Source: Pseudomonadota bacterium (GTDB taxonomy: Bacteria; Pseudomonadota; Alphaproteobacteria; Rhizobiales; Aestuariivirgaceae). From it: DNA of 5,375 nucleotides. The notes beneath the pieces are model-generated. The model did no database searches. It had not been told where the DNA came from and saw only the letters and a list, made by a program, of their open reading frames with translations. A program made the position numbers and the translations under genes. Shown here piece by piece: positions 1 through 5,375 of the stretch. The stretch covers positions 1 through 5,375 of the forward strand of contig JAEKFU010000582.1 of the NCBI GenBank assembly GCA_016522385.1, written 5' to 3'. How positions within the stretch are numbered: the first letter of the stretch is position 1; every line of letters begins with the position of its first letter.

Positions 1-954
1 TGGCCGGTGTCCACTACCCACAGTATCGTCGGCGGGCTGGTGGGTTTCGCCGTCGTCGGTATCGCGCTGGATTCCGTGAACTGGGTCAAGATCGGTCAGA
101 TCGCCGCGAGCTGGGTGGTCTCGCCGCTGATCGGTGGATTCCTCGCCTTTTGGCTCATGCAGAGCATCCAAAAGCTCATCATGCGAACGGACCAGCCCTT
201 CATCAATGCCAGGAAGTGGGGCCCGTTCTACGTGTTCCTGGTCGGCTGGATTGTCAGCCTGGTGACCATGTTCAAGGGACTGAAGCATCTAAATCTCGAC
301 TTTTCGCCGGTGGAGAGTCTCATCGCAGCGATCCTGTTTGGCGTGATGATCGCGTTCATTGGCCGCACGATGATCAACCGGGTGCCGGTCGAGCAAAGCG
401 TTGACCGTGAGCGCCAGTTCGCGGCGGTGGAAAGGGTTTTCATTCCCATGATGGTGTTCACCGCGTGCGCCATGGCCTTTGCGCACGGCTCGAACGACGT
501 GGCGAATGGCATCGGTCCCCTGGCAGCTGTGGTGAGCCTGGTCGAATCGGGCGGCGAGGTAACCCAGAAAGCGGCGCTGCCTCTGTGGATACTCATACTG
601 GGAGGCATAGGCATCGTGGTGGGCCTGGCCACCATGGGTTACAGAGTGATGCAGACCATTGGTAGCGGGATCACGGCCCTGACCCCGTCGCGGGGCTATT
701 GCGCCACGCTGGCGGCCGCCTCCACCGTGGTGCTGGCATCCAAGACCGGCCTCCCGGTCTCCACCACCCACATCGCCGTAGGGGCGGTGATGGGCGTCGG
801 TCTGACCCGGGGGGTCGGCGCTTTAGACCTTCGGGTCATCCGGGATATCGTCGCATCGTGGCTGATAACCCTTCCCGCCGGCGCCATCATGGCCATGCTG
901 TTCTTCTTTGCGCTCAAGGGTATATTCGGGACTACGTGCCCTGTATGTGGCTAG
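1..954 (+). CDS. pit: PiT family inorganic phosphate permease, C-terminal part (5' end outside window)
   Basis: Inner-membrane permease for inorganic phosphate. Characterised PiT proteins such as E. coli PitA are low-affinity symporters that carry phosphate as a metal complex. The frame is open from base 1, so 317 residues are visible and the GTG at 7 is an internal valine, not a start. The visible part opens with the end of the first PiT repeat (PVSTTHSIVGG, residues 2-12), followed by hydrophobic segments and a charged loop (about 121-145). The second repeat has the family signature HGSNDVANG (162-170), TPSRGYCATLAAA (228-240) and LPVSTTHIAVG (251-261), then a last membrane helix (about 282-305). 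Both copies of the inverted-topology STTH motif are intact, so the protein looks functional. Roughly the first 100-200 residues, including the first GAND-type motif, are missing to the left. The protein ends in an unusual CPVCG tail. Its stop lies 2 bp from the convergent kinase stop. The family assignment is very firm. Ion preference cannot be read from sequence. Confidence 0.95.
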   Translation, partial: WPVSTTHSIVGGLVGFAVVGIALDSVNWVKIGQIAASWVVSPLIGGFLAFWLMQSIQKLIMRTDQPFINARKWGPFYVFLVGWIVSLVTMFKGLKHLNLDFSPVESLIAAILFGVMIAFIGRTMINRVPVEQSVDRERQFAAVERVFIPMMVFTACAMAFAHGSNDVANGIGPLAAVVSLVESGGEVTQKAALPLWILILGGIGIVVGLATMGYRVMQTIGSGITALTPSRGYCATLAAASTVVLASKTGLPVSTTHIAVGAVMGVGLTRGVGALDLRVIRDIVASWLITLPAGAIMAMLFFFALKGIFGTTCPVCG

Positions 955-976
955 AGCTAATCGTCGTCCACGTAGT
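931..976. repeat. Inverted repeat across the convergent permease/kinase 3' ends
   Basis: ACTACGTG at 931-938 is matched perfectly by CACGTAGT at 969-976, with a 30-nt loop that contains both stop codons (952-954 plus strand, 957-959 minus strand). A competing shorter hairpin pairs TATGTGG (944-950) with CCACGTA (968-974), with one G-T wobble and a 17-nt loop. Neither stem is followed by a T-tract on either strand, so this is not a classical intrinsic terminator. It may mark or protect transcript 3' ends. An 8-bp match at this distance can arise by chance, hence the low confidence. Confidence 0.35.
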
Positions 977-1886
977 GATCCGGCACTAGGTTCTGGTCTT
1001 CAATCGGCGGACGGACATAACTCCAGTCTTCGGTTCTGGGTGGCAGTTTGATCGGGTCCGGCGTCAAGTCCTCATAAGGTATGAGGCTGAGAAGGTGCTT
1101 GATGCAATTGAGCCGAGCGCGCTTCTTGACGTCGGCCTCGACGACATACCAGGGCGCCTGCTTGATGTCGGTGTGCGCGAACATGATATCCTTGGCCTTG
1201 GAGTACTCGACCCAGCGCCGGCGCGACTCCAGATCCATTGGGCTCAATTTCCAGCGCTTGGTGGGATCAGTGATACGGGACTGGAAGCGGCGTTCCTGTT
1301 CCTCGTCGCTGACCGAGAACCAGTACTTGATCAGTTTGACCCCTGAGCGGACCAGCATGCGCTCGAATTCCGGACAAGAGCGCATGAATTCCTCGTACTC
1401 CTCATCCGTGCAGAAGCCCATAACCCGTTCCACGCCGGCACGGTTGTACCAGCTGCGGTCGAACAGCACGAGCTCGCCGGCGGCCGGCAGATGTGCCGCG
1501 TAGCGCTGGAAGTACCATTGCGTCTTGTCCCGTTCGGTCGGAGTTCCGAGCGCCACGACACGGGCAATGCGTGGGTTGAGGGGCTCAGTAATGCGCTTTA
1601 TTGTGCCGCCCTTTCCGGCGGCATCACGGCCTTCGAACAGGACCACCACCTTGAGCCCCTTGGCCTTGATCCATTCCTGCAGTTTCACAAGCTCGATCTG
1701 GAGGTTGGCCAGTTCTTTTTCATAGATCTTGGTCGGAATCTTGGACTTGTCGGCCTTGATGTCTGCCCCGACCTTGTCAGGGTGTTGCACGGGATCGTGA
1801 GCTTCTTGAGCCGGTTGCCCACCCGCTGGCTTGGTCTTGCTCGACGATGAATTTGGCTTCTGCTTATGCTTATGCTTCTTGGTCAC
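957..1886 (-). CDS. ppk2: Polyphosphate kinase 2 (PPK2 family)
   Basis: Single-domain PPK2 of 309 residues. PPK2 enzymes transfer phosphate between inorganic polyphosphate and nucleotides, usually favouring NTP formation from NDP or NMP, in the cytosol with Mg2+. Visible motifs: Walker A GRDAAGKGG (residues 86-94), Walker B region LVLFDRSWYNR (139-149, Asp143), the lid segment SDEEQERRF...DPTKRWKLSPMD (193-218), RRRWVEYSKAKD (222-233) and APWYVVEADVKKRARLN (244-260). The core is complete and of normal length. Residues 1-50 form a Lys/His/Ser-rich, probably disordered extension (KKHKHKQK, then SSSSKTK). Part of it is encoded by a GCTTAT hexamer repeat (1862-1877, plus strand). I chose the GTG at 1886 because AGGGAGG lies 5 nt upstream. 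The frame stays open to another GTG at 1991 that would overlap the upstream gene by 14 nt, but with a weaker ribosome site. It is last in the minus-strand series, 91 bp after the CorC-like gene. Single-domain architecture suits class I (NDP) or class II (NMP); I cannot separate them by eye. Confidence 0.95.
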   Translation of the reverse strand: MTKKHKHKQKPNSSSSKTKPAGGQPAQEAHDPVQHPDKVGADIKADKSKIPTKIYEKELANLQIELVKLQEWIKAKGLKVVVLFEGRDAAGKGGTIKRITEPLNPRIARVVALGTPTERDKTQWYFQRYAAHLPAAGELVLFDRSWYNRAGVERVMGFCTDEEYEEFMRSCPEFERMLVRSGVKLIKYWFSVSDEEQERRFQSRITDPTKRWKLSPMDLESRRRWVEYSKAKDIMFAHTDIKQAPWYVVEADVKKRARLNCIKHLLSLIPYEDLTPDPIKLPPRTEDWSYVRPPIEDQNLVPDHYVDDD

Positions 1887-1891
1887 TGCCG

Positions 1892-1898
1892 CCTCCCT
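1892..1898 (-). promoter_or_regulatory. Strong ribosome binding site fixing the ppk2 start
   Basis: On the minus strand AGGGAGG lies 5 nt before the GTG at 1886. It supports this GTG over the in-frame GTG at 1991, whose upstream sequence has only a distant GAGGA. Confidence 0.75.
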
Positions 1899-1942
1899 TG
1901 AATTAGGTGTCTGACGGACGGCCTCATTCCTGCCTTCTGTCG

Positions 1943-1959
1943 ATCGTGCACCATCGTGC
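1943..1959. repeat. Short direct repeat in the spacer before ppk2
   Basis: ATCGTGC occurs at 1943-1949 and again at 1953-1959, one 10-bp helical turn apart, in the 91-bp spacer (1887-1977) between the CorC-like stop and the ppk2 start. Same-face spacing suits a protein binding site, but the repeat is short. No convincing sigma-70 promoter is seen in the spacer, so ppk2 may simply be read through from the CorC-like genes. Confidence 0.25.
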
Positions 1960-1977
1960 CACAATTCCCCCTCCAGG

Positions 1978-3303
1978 TCACTGGATGGCACATTTTTCCG
2001 ATTCCTCGGCCTTGATATTGGCCTCGGCTCCGGCTGCAGGCTCGACCCGCAGTTTCACCAGTGACCGGTCGGTGGCCTCGACCACGGTCAGCCGATATCC
2101 TAGTTCGACAATATAATCGCCCTCGCGCGGAATTCGCCGCAGCCTTGCCATCATCAACCCGCCCAATGTGTGGAATTCCGTCGCCGGGAGATGAACGCCG
2201 AGCACTTCGTTGGCCTCGGAAATGGAAACCCGCGAATCCATGATGTAGATGTCGTCGCCGATGGAGTTGAAATCATGCCGCCGCTTCGGCTGGTACTCCT
2301 CGAAATCATATCCGACATCGATCTCACCCAGAACCTCTTCGACGATGTCCTCCATGGTGATCATGCCGATCGCCGAGCCGAATTCGTTGACGACGATCGC
2401 CATGTGGTCGTCGCGCTGGCGAAGCTCGGGAAGCAGGCTGTCGATGGTTTGATTGGGCGCAACGTACAACGCCGGCCTGATCATGCCCGAAATAGGCATC
2501 TTGTTCGAATGAACTGCCAACATGTCCCATGTCGTAAGGGTGACGATCCCGGTGATGTTGGAGGTGTTGTTTTCGTAGACCGGCAAACGGTTGAAACCGT
2601 GCTTGCGCACCAGTTCAGCGACCGTGCGCATGTTCTTCCTGCCGATCTTTTCCCGGTTCAGGGAGATGACATGGGCCATGGGAACCATGGCCTCGGCGAC
2701 GGTTGTATCAGCGAAGCGGATGACCCGCCGGATGCGGCCCCGGTTGGTTTCGCTCAGCGCTGCGCTCTGCTCGGCCATGTCGACGAGGGTGCGGAACTGT
2801 TCGCGGGTGATGAACATGGCCTGCTCCATCTTGCCTGCGCCCGCCAAGCGCGCGCAGAAGCGTGCCAACCGCGAAAACACGAAAATCACCGGATAGAACA
2901 GCTTGGCGCTCCAGTTCAGTGGAAAGATGATGATCGGCGTCAGGCTCGATGTCTTTTGTTGATAGACGCTCTTCGGCACGATTTCCCCCAACACAAGAAA
3001 CAGCGGCGTGAAAGCCAGAAATGCATAGAGCTCGCCGCGGTGTCCGAACCAGCCGATCATCAGCAGGGTACCGACCGTGGTCAGTGCGATCGTTGCGATA
3101 TTGGTGCCTACGAGCGTCGTGCTGAGCAGCACTTCGGGTTTCTGCAGCAGCTTAATGGCCAGTTCGGCGCCCCGGTTGCCTTGCTTGGCAGCATGATGCA
3201 GCTTGAACTTATCGGCGTTCACCAAGGCGATTTCAGAGCCCGAGAAAAAGCCCTTCAGCAGCAACAGGATGATCATAAGCACGATGGCGAGAACGGGATC
3301 CAT
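1978..3303 (-). CDS. HlyC/CorC family membrane protein (DUF21, CBS pair, CorC_HlyC), second of tandem pair
   Basis: A 441-residue inner-membrane protein of the CNNM/CorC family. Characterised relatives, such as bacterial CorC and MpfA, are linked to Mg2+ export or resistance; the old 'hemolysin' label is historical. Domain order: DUF21 membrane domain (about 1-185) with SGSE at 21-24, VGTN at 65-68 and GEIVPK at 106-111 and about four hydrophobic segments; two CBS motifs (about 205-265 and 272-330, with VVNEFG at 304-309 and MEDIVEEVLGEI at 317-328), which bind adenine nucleotides in the family; and a CorC_HlyC domain (about 345-422) with the typical HTLGGLMM and LGYRLTVVE segments. Length and architecture are complete. 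It starts 2 bp after the stop of the preceding paralogue, with GGAGGG 6 nt upstream, so the two genes are surely co-transcribed and probably translationally coupled. It differs from its partner at the pore motif (VGTN against CGNE), suggesting distinct subfamilies rather than a recent duplication. Ion and direction of transport are inference from family members. Confidence 0.93.
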   Translation of the reverse strand: MDPVLAIVLMIILLLLKGFFSGSEIALVNADKFKLHHAAKQGNRGAELAIKLLQKPEVLLSTTLVGTNIATIALTTVGTLLMIGWFGHRGELYAFLAFTPLFLVLGEIVPKSVYQQKTSSLTPIIIFPLNWSAKLFYPVIFVFSRLARFCARLAGAGKMEQAMFITREQFRTLVDMAEQSAALSETNRGRIRRVIRFADTTVAEAMVPMAHVISLNREKIGRKNMRTVAELVRKHGFNRLPVYENNTSNITGIVTLTTWDMLAVHSNKMPISGMIRPALYVAPNQTIDSLLPELRQRDDHMAIVVNEFGSAIGMITMEDIVEEVLGEIDVGYDFEEYQPKRRHDFNSIGDDIYIMDSRVSISEANEVLGVHLPATEFHTLGGLMMARLRRIPREGDYIVELGYRLTVVEATDRSLVKLRVEPAAGAEANIKAEESEKCAIQ

Positions 3304-3305
3304 CT

Positions 3306-4688
3306 TCAGCCCTCCACTGCATCGGCAGACGCGGCAATGTCCGAGTCTTCGACTTTCTTGGCGACGCGCACGCTGGCCACGCGGTGGCCCTGCATCTCCA
3401 GAACGGTTGCCGCGTACCCGTCGACCACCACGGTGTCGTTGGCGCGCGGCAGGCGATCGAGATGGCGAAACACTACGCCGCCAACGGTCGTCATCCGCGG
3501 GTCCTCGATGCCGAAATTGGTGAGATCGTTGAAATCCGTCAGTTTCATATCGCCGGGAACTTCGTAAACATTGGCATCGTCTTCCTGGTAATAGGCCTGG
3601 CTCGAGACGTTTTCGGAAATCTCGCCGAAGATGAACTTGATGATGTCGCGCATGGTGATCAGGCCTTCGACACCGCCGAACTCGTTGAGCACTATGGCGG
3701 CGCGGGCGTTGTTTGCCTGGAAGAAATCGAACATCTCGTCGACATTTTTGGTCGGTGGCACGACGACCGGCGGGTGCATGATGTCGGCGGGCTCAAGCGC
3801 CTTCAAATCGGCGCCGTCCATGGTCAGCTTGAGCACGTCCTCGGCATGCACAAAGCCGACGAAATTATCGGTACGGCCGCGGCAGACCGGAACGCGGGGA
3901 TGCCGGAACGCCTTGAACTGCTCGAACATCTCCGGCACCGGCGTGTCGACATCCAGGAAATCGATCCGGGTTCGCGGCGTCATGATCTCGACGATCTCCG
4001 ATTCACCGGCTTCCAGCAGGTTGTCGATCAGCACCCGCTCGGTAGCGTCCAGCACGCCTTCTTCGGCCACGTCCTCCAGAACGGCGCGGAACTCGTCGAC
4101 CCGCAGAATGTTCTCCGGCGCCCGCTCTTCACCGACGATCCATGTGGTGATGCCGCCGCTCACCAGCCGCACGGCGCGCCTGAGCGGCGTGATCAGGCGG
4201 CTCCACAGCGCCAATGGCGTCACCACGAGGCCTGTGCTGATGCGGATGGGGTTGCTCACGGCAATCGTCTTCGGGGTGACTTCTCCGAACAGCAGGAGCA
4301 GTGGGAACATGACGAGGATGGTGATCCAGCCGGCCCGTTCGGCGCCGTAGAGCGTAAATAGGATGCCGGCCATGTTTATGGTCGCGGCTACGTTGACCAG
4401 CTCGTTGCCGCACAGGATGGAGATGATCAGCCTGCGCGGCTCGTCGAGCAGTGCGTGCAAGGTCTCCGATTTCGGGTGGCGTTCGCGGCGCAGTTTCTGC
4501 AAATCAAGCCGCGACAGGGAAAACAGCGCGGTTTCGGAACCGGAAAACAGGGCCGAGCATCCGAACAGAAACAGCTGCAGGACCAGCCGGGCAATCATGT
4601 CCGGCTCGAGCAAGCGAGCCATATCGACCGAGAAAAACCCGATCAATTGGTTCCAGTAGGCGGCAATGTTGAAAATTGTCTCTCGCAT
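3306..4688 (-). CDS. HlyC/CorC family membrane protein (DUF21, CBS pair, CorC_HlyC), first of tandem pair
   Basis: A 460-residue inner-membrane protein with the same architecture as the next gene. DUF21 spans about 33-200, with FSGSETALFSLSR at 48-60, CGNELVN at 93-99 and FGEVTPK at 134-140 and hydrophobic segments near 33-50, 88-114, 119-136 and 150-170. CBS motifs lie at about 235-292 and 301-358, including VLNEFGGVEGLITMRDI (333-349). The CorC_HlyC domain covers about 372-446 and includes TTVGGVVF (400-407). The C-terminal tail is acidic. The family is associated with Mg2+ (or other divalent cation) export driven by Na+ or a gradient, gated by ATP at the CBS module. Start choice: a TAA stop lies three codons upstream, so the ATG at 4688 is the first possible start, with a close-set AAGGG only 3 nt away. 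Met23 or Met31 are alternatives, and starting at Met31 would place the first helix at the N-terminus as in many homologues. The gene is first after the 223-bp gap and is probably served by the promoter described there. Confidence 0.92.
   Translation of the reverse strand: MRETIFNIAAYWNQLIGFFSVDMARLLEPDMIARLVLQLFLFGCSALFSGSETALFSLSRLDLQKLRRERHPKSETLHALLDEPRRLIISILCGNELVNVAATINMAGILFTLYGAERAGWITILVMFPLLLLFGEVTPKTIAVSNPIRISTGLVVTPLALWSRLITPLRRAVRLVSGGITTWIVGEERAPENILRVDEFRAVLEDVAEEGVLDATERVLIDNLLEAGESEIVEIMTPRTRIDFLDVDTPVPEMFEQFKAFRHPRVPVCRGRTDNFVGFVHAEDVLKLTMDGADLKALEPADIMHPPVVVPPTKNVDEMFDFFQANNARAAIVLNEFGGVEGLITMRDIIKFIFGEISENVSSQAYYQEDDANVYEVPGDMKLTDFNDLTNFGIEDPRMTTVGGVVFRHLDRLPRANDTVVVDGYAATVLEMQGHRVASVRVAKKVEDSDIAASADAVEG
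3310..3315 (-). promoter_or_regulatory. Ribosome binding site embedded in the end of the upstream CorC-like gene
   Basis: On the minus strand GGAGGG lies 6 nt before the ATG at 3303. It overlaps the last two sense codons (Glu-Gly) of the upstream gene, whose TGA is 2 nt before the ATG. This arrangement supports translational coupling of the pair. Confidence 0.7.
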
Positions 4689-4803
4689 GCGCCCTTACCA
4701 ACAAATAGGCAAGCACCCTTACGCCTTCCCTGCCGCGACGCGTTGTCCTGACAGACGTGTATCCCGGTCGGAAAACGATGGTGCAGTCAACTGCCTGCCG
4801 AAG

Positions 4804-4844
4804 ATTCTAATGACTTGCCAGGCGACTTCGTTGACTTGGGTCAA
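4804..4844 (-). promoter_or_regulatory. Candidate FNR/ANR/FixK-type class II promoter for the CorC-like genes
   Basis: In the 223-bp gap between the pstB-like stop and the CorC-like pair, TTGAC-TTGG-GTCAA (4831-4844) is a perfect palindrome of the FNR/ANR/FixK type (consensus TTGAT-N4-ATCAA, with C/G accepted at the inner position in many relatives). The minus strand has TAGAAT at 4809-4804, five of six bases of the -10 consensus, 21 nt downstream of the palindrome. A transcript starting near 4796-4797 would put the palindrome centre at about -40.5 to -41.5, the class II activator position. No good -35 hexamer is correctly spaced for that -10, as expected of an activator-dependent promoter. 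The leader would be about 108 nt. I see no other convincing element in the rest of the gap. The palindrome is seen; activator and function are inferred. Confidence 0.45.
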
Positions 4845-4872
4845 ACGATGAGTGCAGGTACACCCTCAGCGC

Positions 4873-4902
4873 GATGCCCCGTAGCAATTCCAATCTGGCA
4901 TC
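4873..4902 (-). terminator. Weak stem-loop after the pstB-like gene (not a clear terminator)
   Basis: GATGCC (4873-4878) and GGCATC (4897-4902) can form a 6-bp stem with an 18-nt loop just downstream of the pstB-like stop. There is no T-tract after it on the minus strand. It is at best a Rho-dependent or processing structure; read-through toward the CorC-like genes remains possible. Confidence 0.15.
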
Positions 4903-4911
4903 TTTCCGGCA

Positions 4912-5375
4912 CTAACCGTAGCGGCCTTCGATATAGTCTGCGGTTTCGCGCTTGTCCGGTGTCACGAACAGTCGCGCAGTCGCCTCATGTTCGATAACCC
5001 TGCCCATGAGCATGAAGATGCATTCATGACTGACGCGCCGGGCTTGAGCCATGTTGTGGGTGACAATGACAATGGTGTAGTCGCCGGCAAGTTCCCAGAT
5101 CAATTCCTCAACGGCCTGGGTTCCATTTGGATCAAGCGCCGAGCACGGCTCATCCATGAGCATCACCACAGGTTTGACCGGGATCAGGCGCGCAATGCAC
5201 AGCTTCTGCTGCTCTTCCAGAGAAAGTTCCGTTGCTTTCCGATCCAGTCGGTCCTTCACCTCATCCCACAGGAGCACCTGTCTGAGCGCCGACTCGACAA
5301 TGGCGTCCTTGTCAGTTCTGCTCATCTCCTTGCGGCCTTCGCCATGCAGATTGAAGCCGAACAGGACATTGTCGC
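4912..5375 (-). CDS. pstB: Phosphate ABC transporter ATP-binding protein, PstB-like, C-terminal part with altered signature motif
   Basis: ATPase subunit of the high-affinity Pst phosphate importer, acting on the cytosolic face of the PstCA channel. The frame is open to the right edge: 153 C-terminal residues are visible (DNVLFGFNLHG at the edge), and the Met at 5325 is internal. Compared with E. coli PstB (257 residues), about the last 60 percent is present. Walker A and the Q-loop lie outside. Seen in order: LLWDEVKDRL (34-43), the signature region LSLEEQQKLCIAR (50-62), Walker B VVMLMDEP (69-76), D-loop SALDP (78-82), switch His in IVTHNM (His106), and the PstB-typical ending (TADYIEGRYG, 144-153). 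The PstB-specific MDEPCSALDP and the ending make the family firm. The oddity is LSLEEQ in place of LSGGQ: both signature glycines are lost while everything around is conserved. phoU, often next in this operon type, is absent downstream. Confidence 0.9.
   Translation of the reverse strand, partial: DNVLFGFNLHGEGRKEMSRTDKDAIVESALRQVLLWDEVKDRLDRKATELSLEEQQKLCIARLIPVKPVVMLMDEPCSALDPNGTQAVEELIWELAGDYTIVIVTHNMAQARRVSHECIFMLMGRVIEHEATARLFVTPDKRETADYIEGRYG

Noticed and set aside
7..9. GTG as start codon of the phosphate permease
   Set aside because: The frame is open to base 1, and W-P-V-S-T-T-H is an internal PiT signature, so the gene continues to the left.
228..771. Minus-strand open frames inside the PiT gene
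   Set aside because: They overlap each other and the strongly conserved PiT sequence, and their products look like antisense translation.
1947..1961. Sigma-54 promoter upstream of ppk2
   Set aside because: The GG-to-GC spacing is 9 bp. Sigma-54 promoters require 10, so it is noted only as a near match.
2170..3567. 465-codon open frame on the plus strand opposite the CorC-like genes
   Set aside because: It lies antisense to two clear protein families, its product is rich in His, Asp and Gln with no recognisable fold, and it crosses the junction of the two genes. Long antisense frames are expected from the codon bias here.
3384..4361. 325-codon open frame on the plus strand opposite the first CorC-like gene
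   Set aside because: It is a mirror frame of a well-supported gene, with biased composition and no family motifs.
4748..4754. Pho box for the CorC-like genes (CTGTCAG on the minus strand)
   Set aside because: Only one half-site is present. The sequences 11 bp to either side do not match the second half.
4783..4794. Small palindrome GCAGT-CA-ACTGC near the predicted transcript start
   Set aside because: The arms are only 5 bp with mismatched flanks, too short to support as an operator.
4666..4851. 61-codon plus-strand open frame in the gap
   Set aside because: It begins inside the CorC-like gene on the other strand, and I see no strong ribosome site or recognisable motif.
4896..4911. Sigma-54-like element on the plus strand (TGGCA with GC 10 bp after GG)
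   Set aside because: The spacing fits but the downstream half is poor, and there is no plus-strand gene for it to serve.

Overview
The window comes from a moderately GC-rich bacterium, most likely a proteobacterium. The basis is gene content, GTG and ATG starts with purine-rich ribosome binding sites, and close motif-level agreement of the PstB C-terminus with proteobacterial PstB. The sequence does not let me name a genus. The window is almost fully coding. The only long gene-free stretch is 223 bp (4689-4911). I see no tRNA, rRNA, insertion sequence or CRISPR array.

Layout, left to right. Positions 1-954 (+) hold the 3' part of a PiT-type phosphate permease gene. Its stop lies 2 bp from the stop of a convergent PPK2 polyphosphate kinase gene (957-1886, -). 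An 8-bp inverted repeat spans both stops. To the right, all on the minus strand, lie two tandem DUF21/CBS/CorC-HlyC membrane protein genes (1978-3303 and 3306-4688, 2 bp apart), then the 223-bp gap, then the 3' part of a pstB-like phosphate ABC transporter ATPase gene (4912-5375) that runs off the right edge. Read in transcription order, the minus-strand series is pstB-like, CorC-like 1, CorC-like 2, ppk2.

Three of the five genes handle phosphate: high-affinity ABC import, PiT permease and polyphosphate/nucleotide phosphotransfer. The other two belong to a family whose characterised members move Mg2+. Because polyP and ATP are held as Mg complexes, and PiT permeases such as E. coli PitA carry metal-phosphate complexes, I infer a phosphate, polyphosphate and magnesium homeostasis neighbourhood. 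The clustering is visible. The functional link is inference.

Points that stand out: (1) the PstB-like protein has LSLEEQ where the ABC signature LSGGQ should be, while Walker B, D-loop and H-loop are intact; (2) the gap upstream of the CorC pair carries a perfect TTGAC-N4-GTCAA palindrome placed about -41 from a TAGAAT box, the geometry of an FNR/ANR/FixK class II promoter; (3) phoU is not in its common place after pstB; (4) the convergent permease/kinase junction has alternative hairpins and no T-tract terminator.
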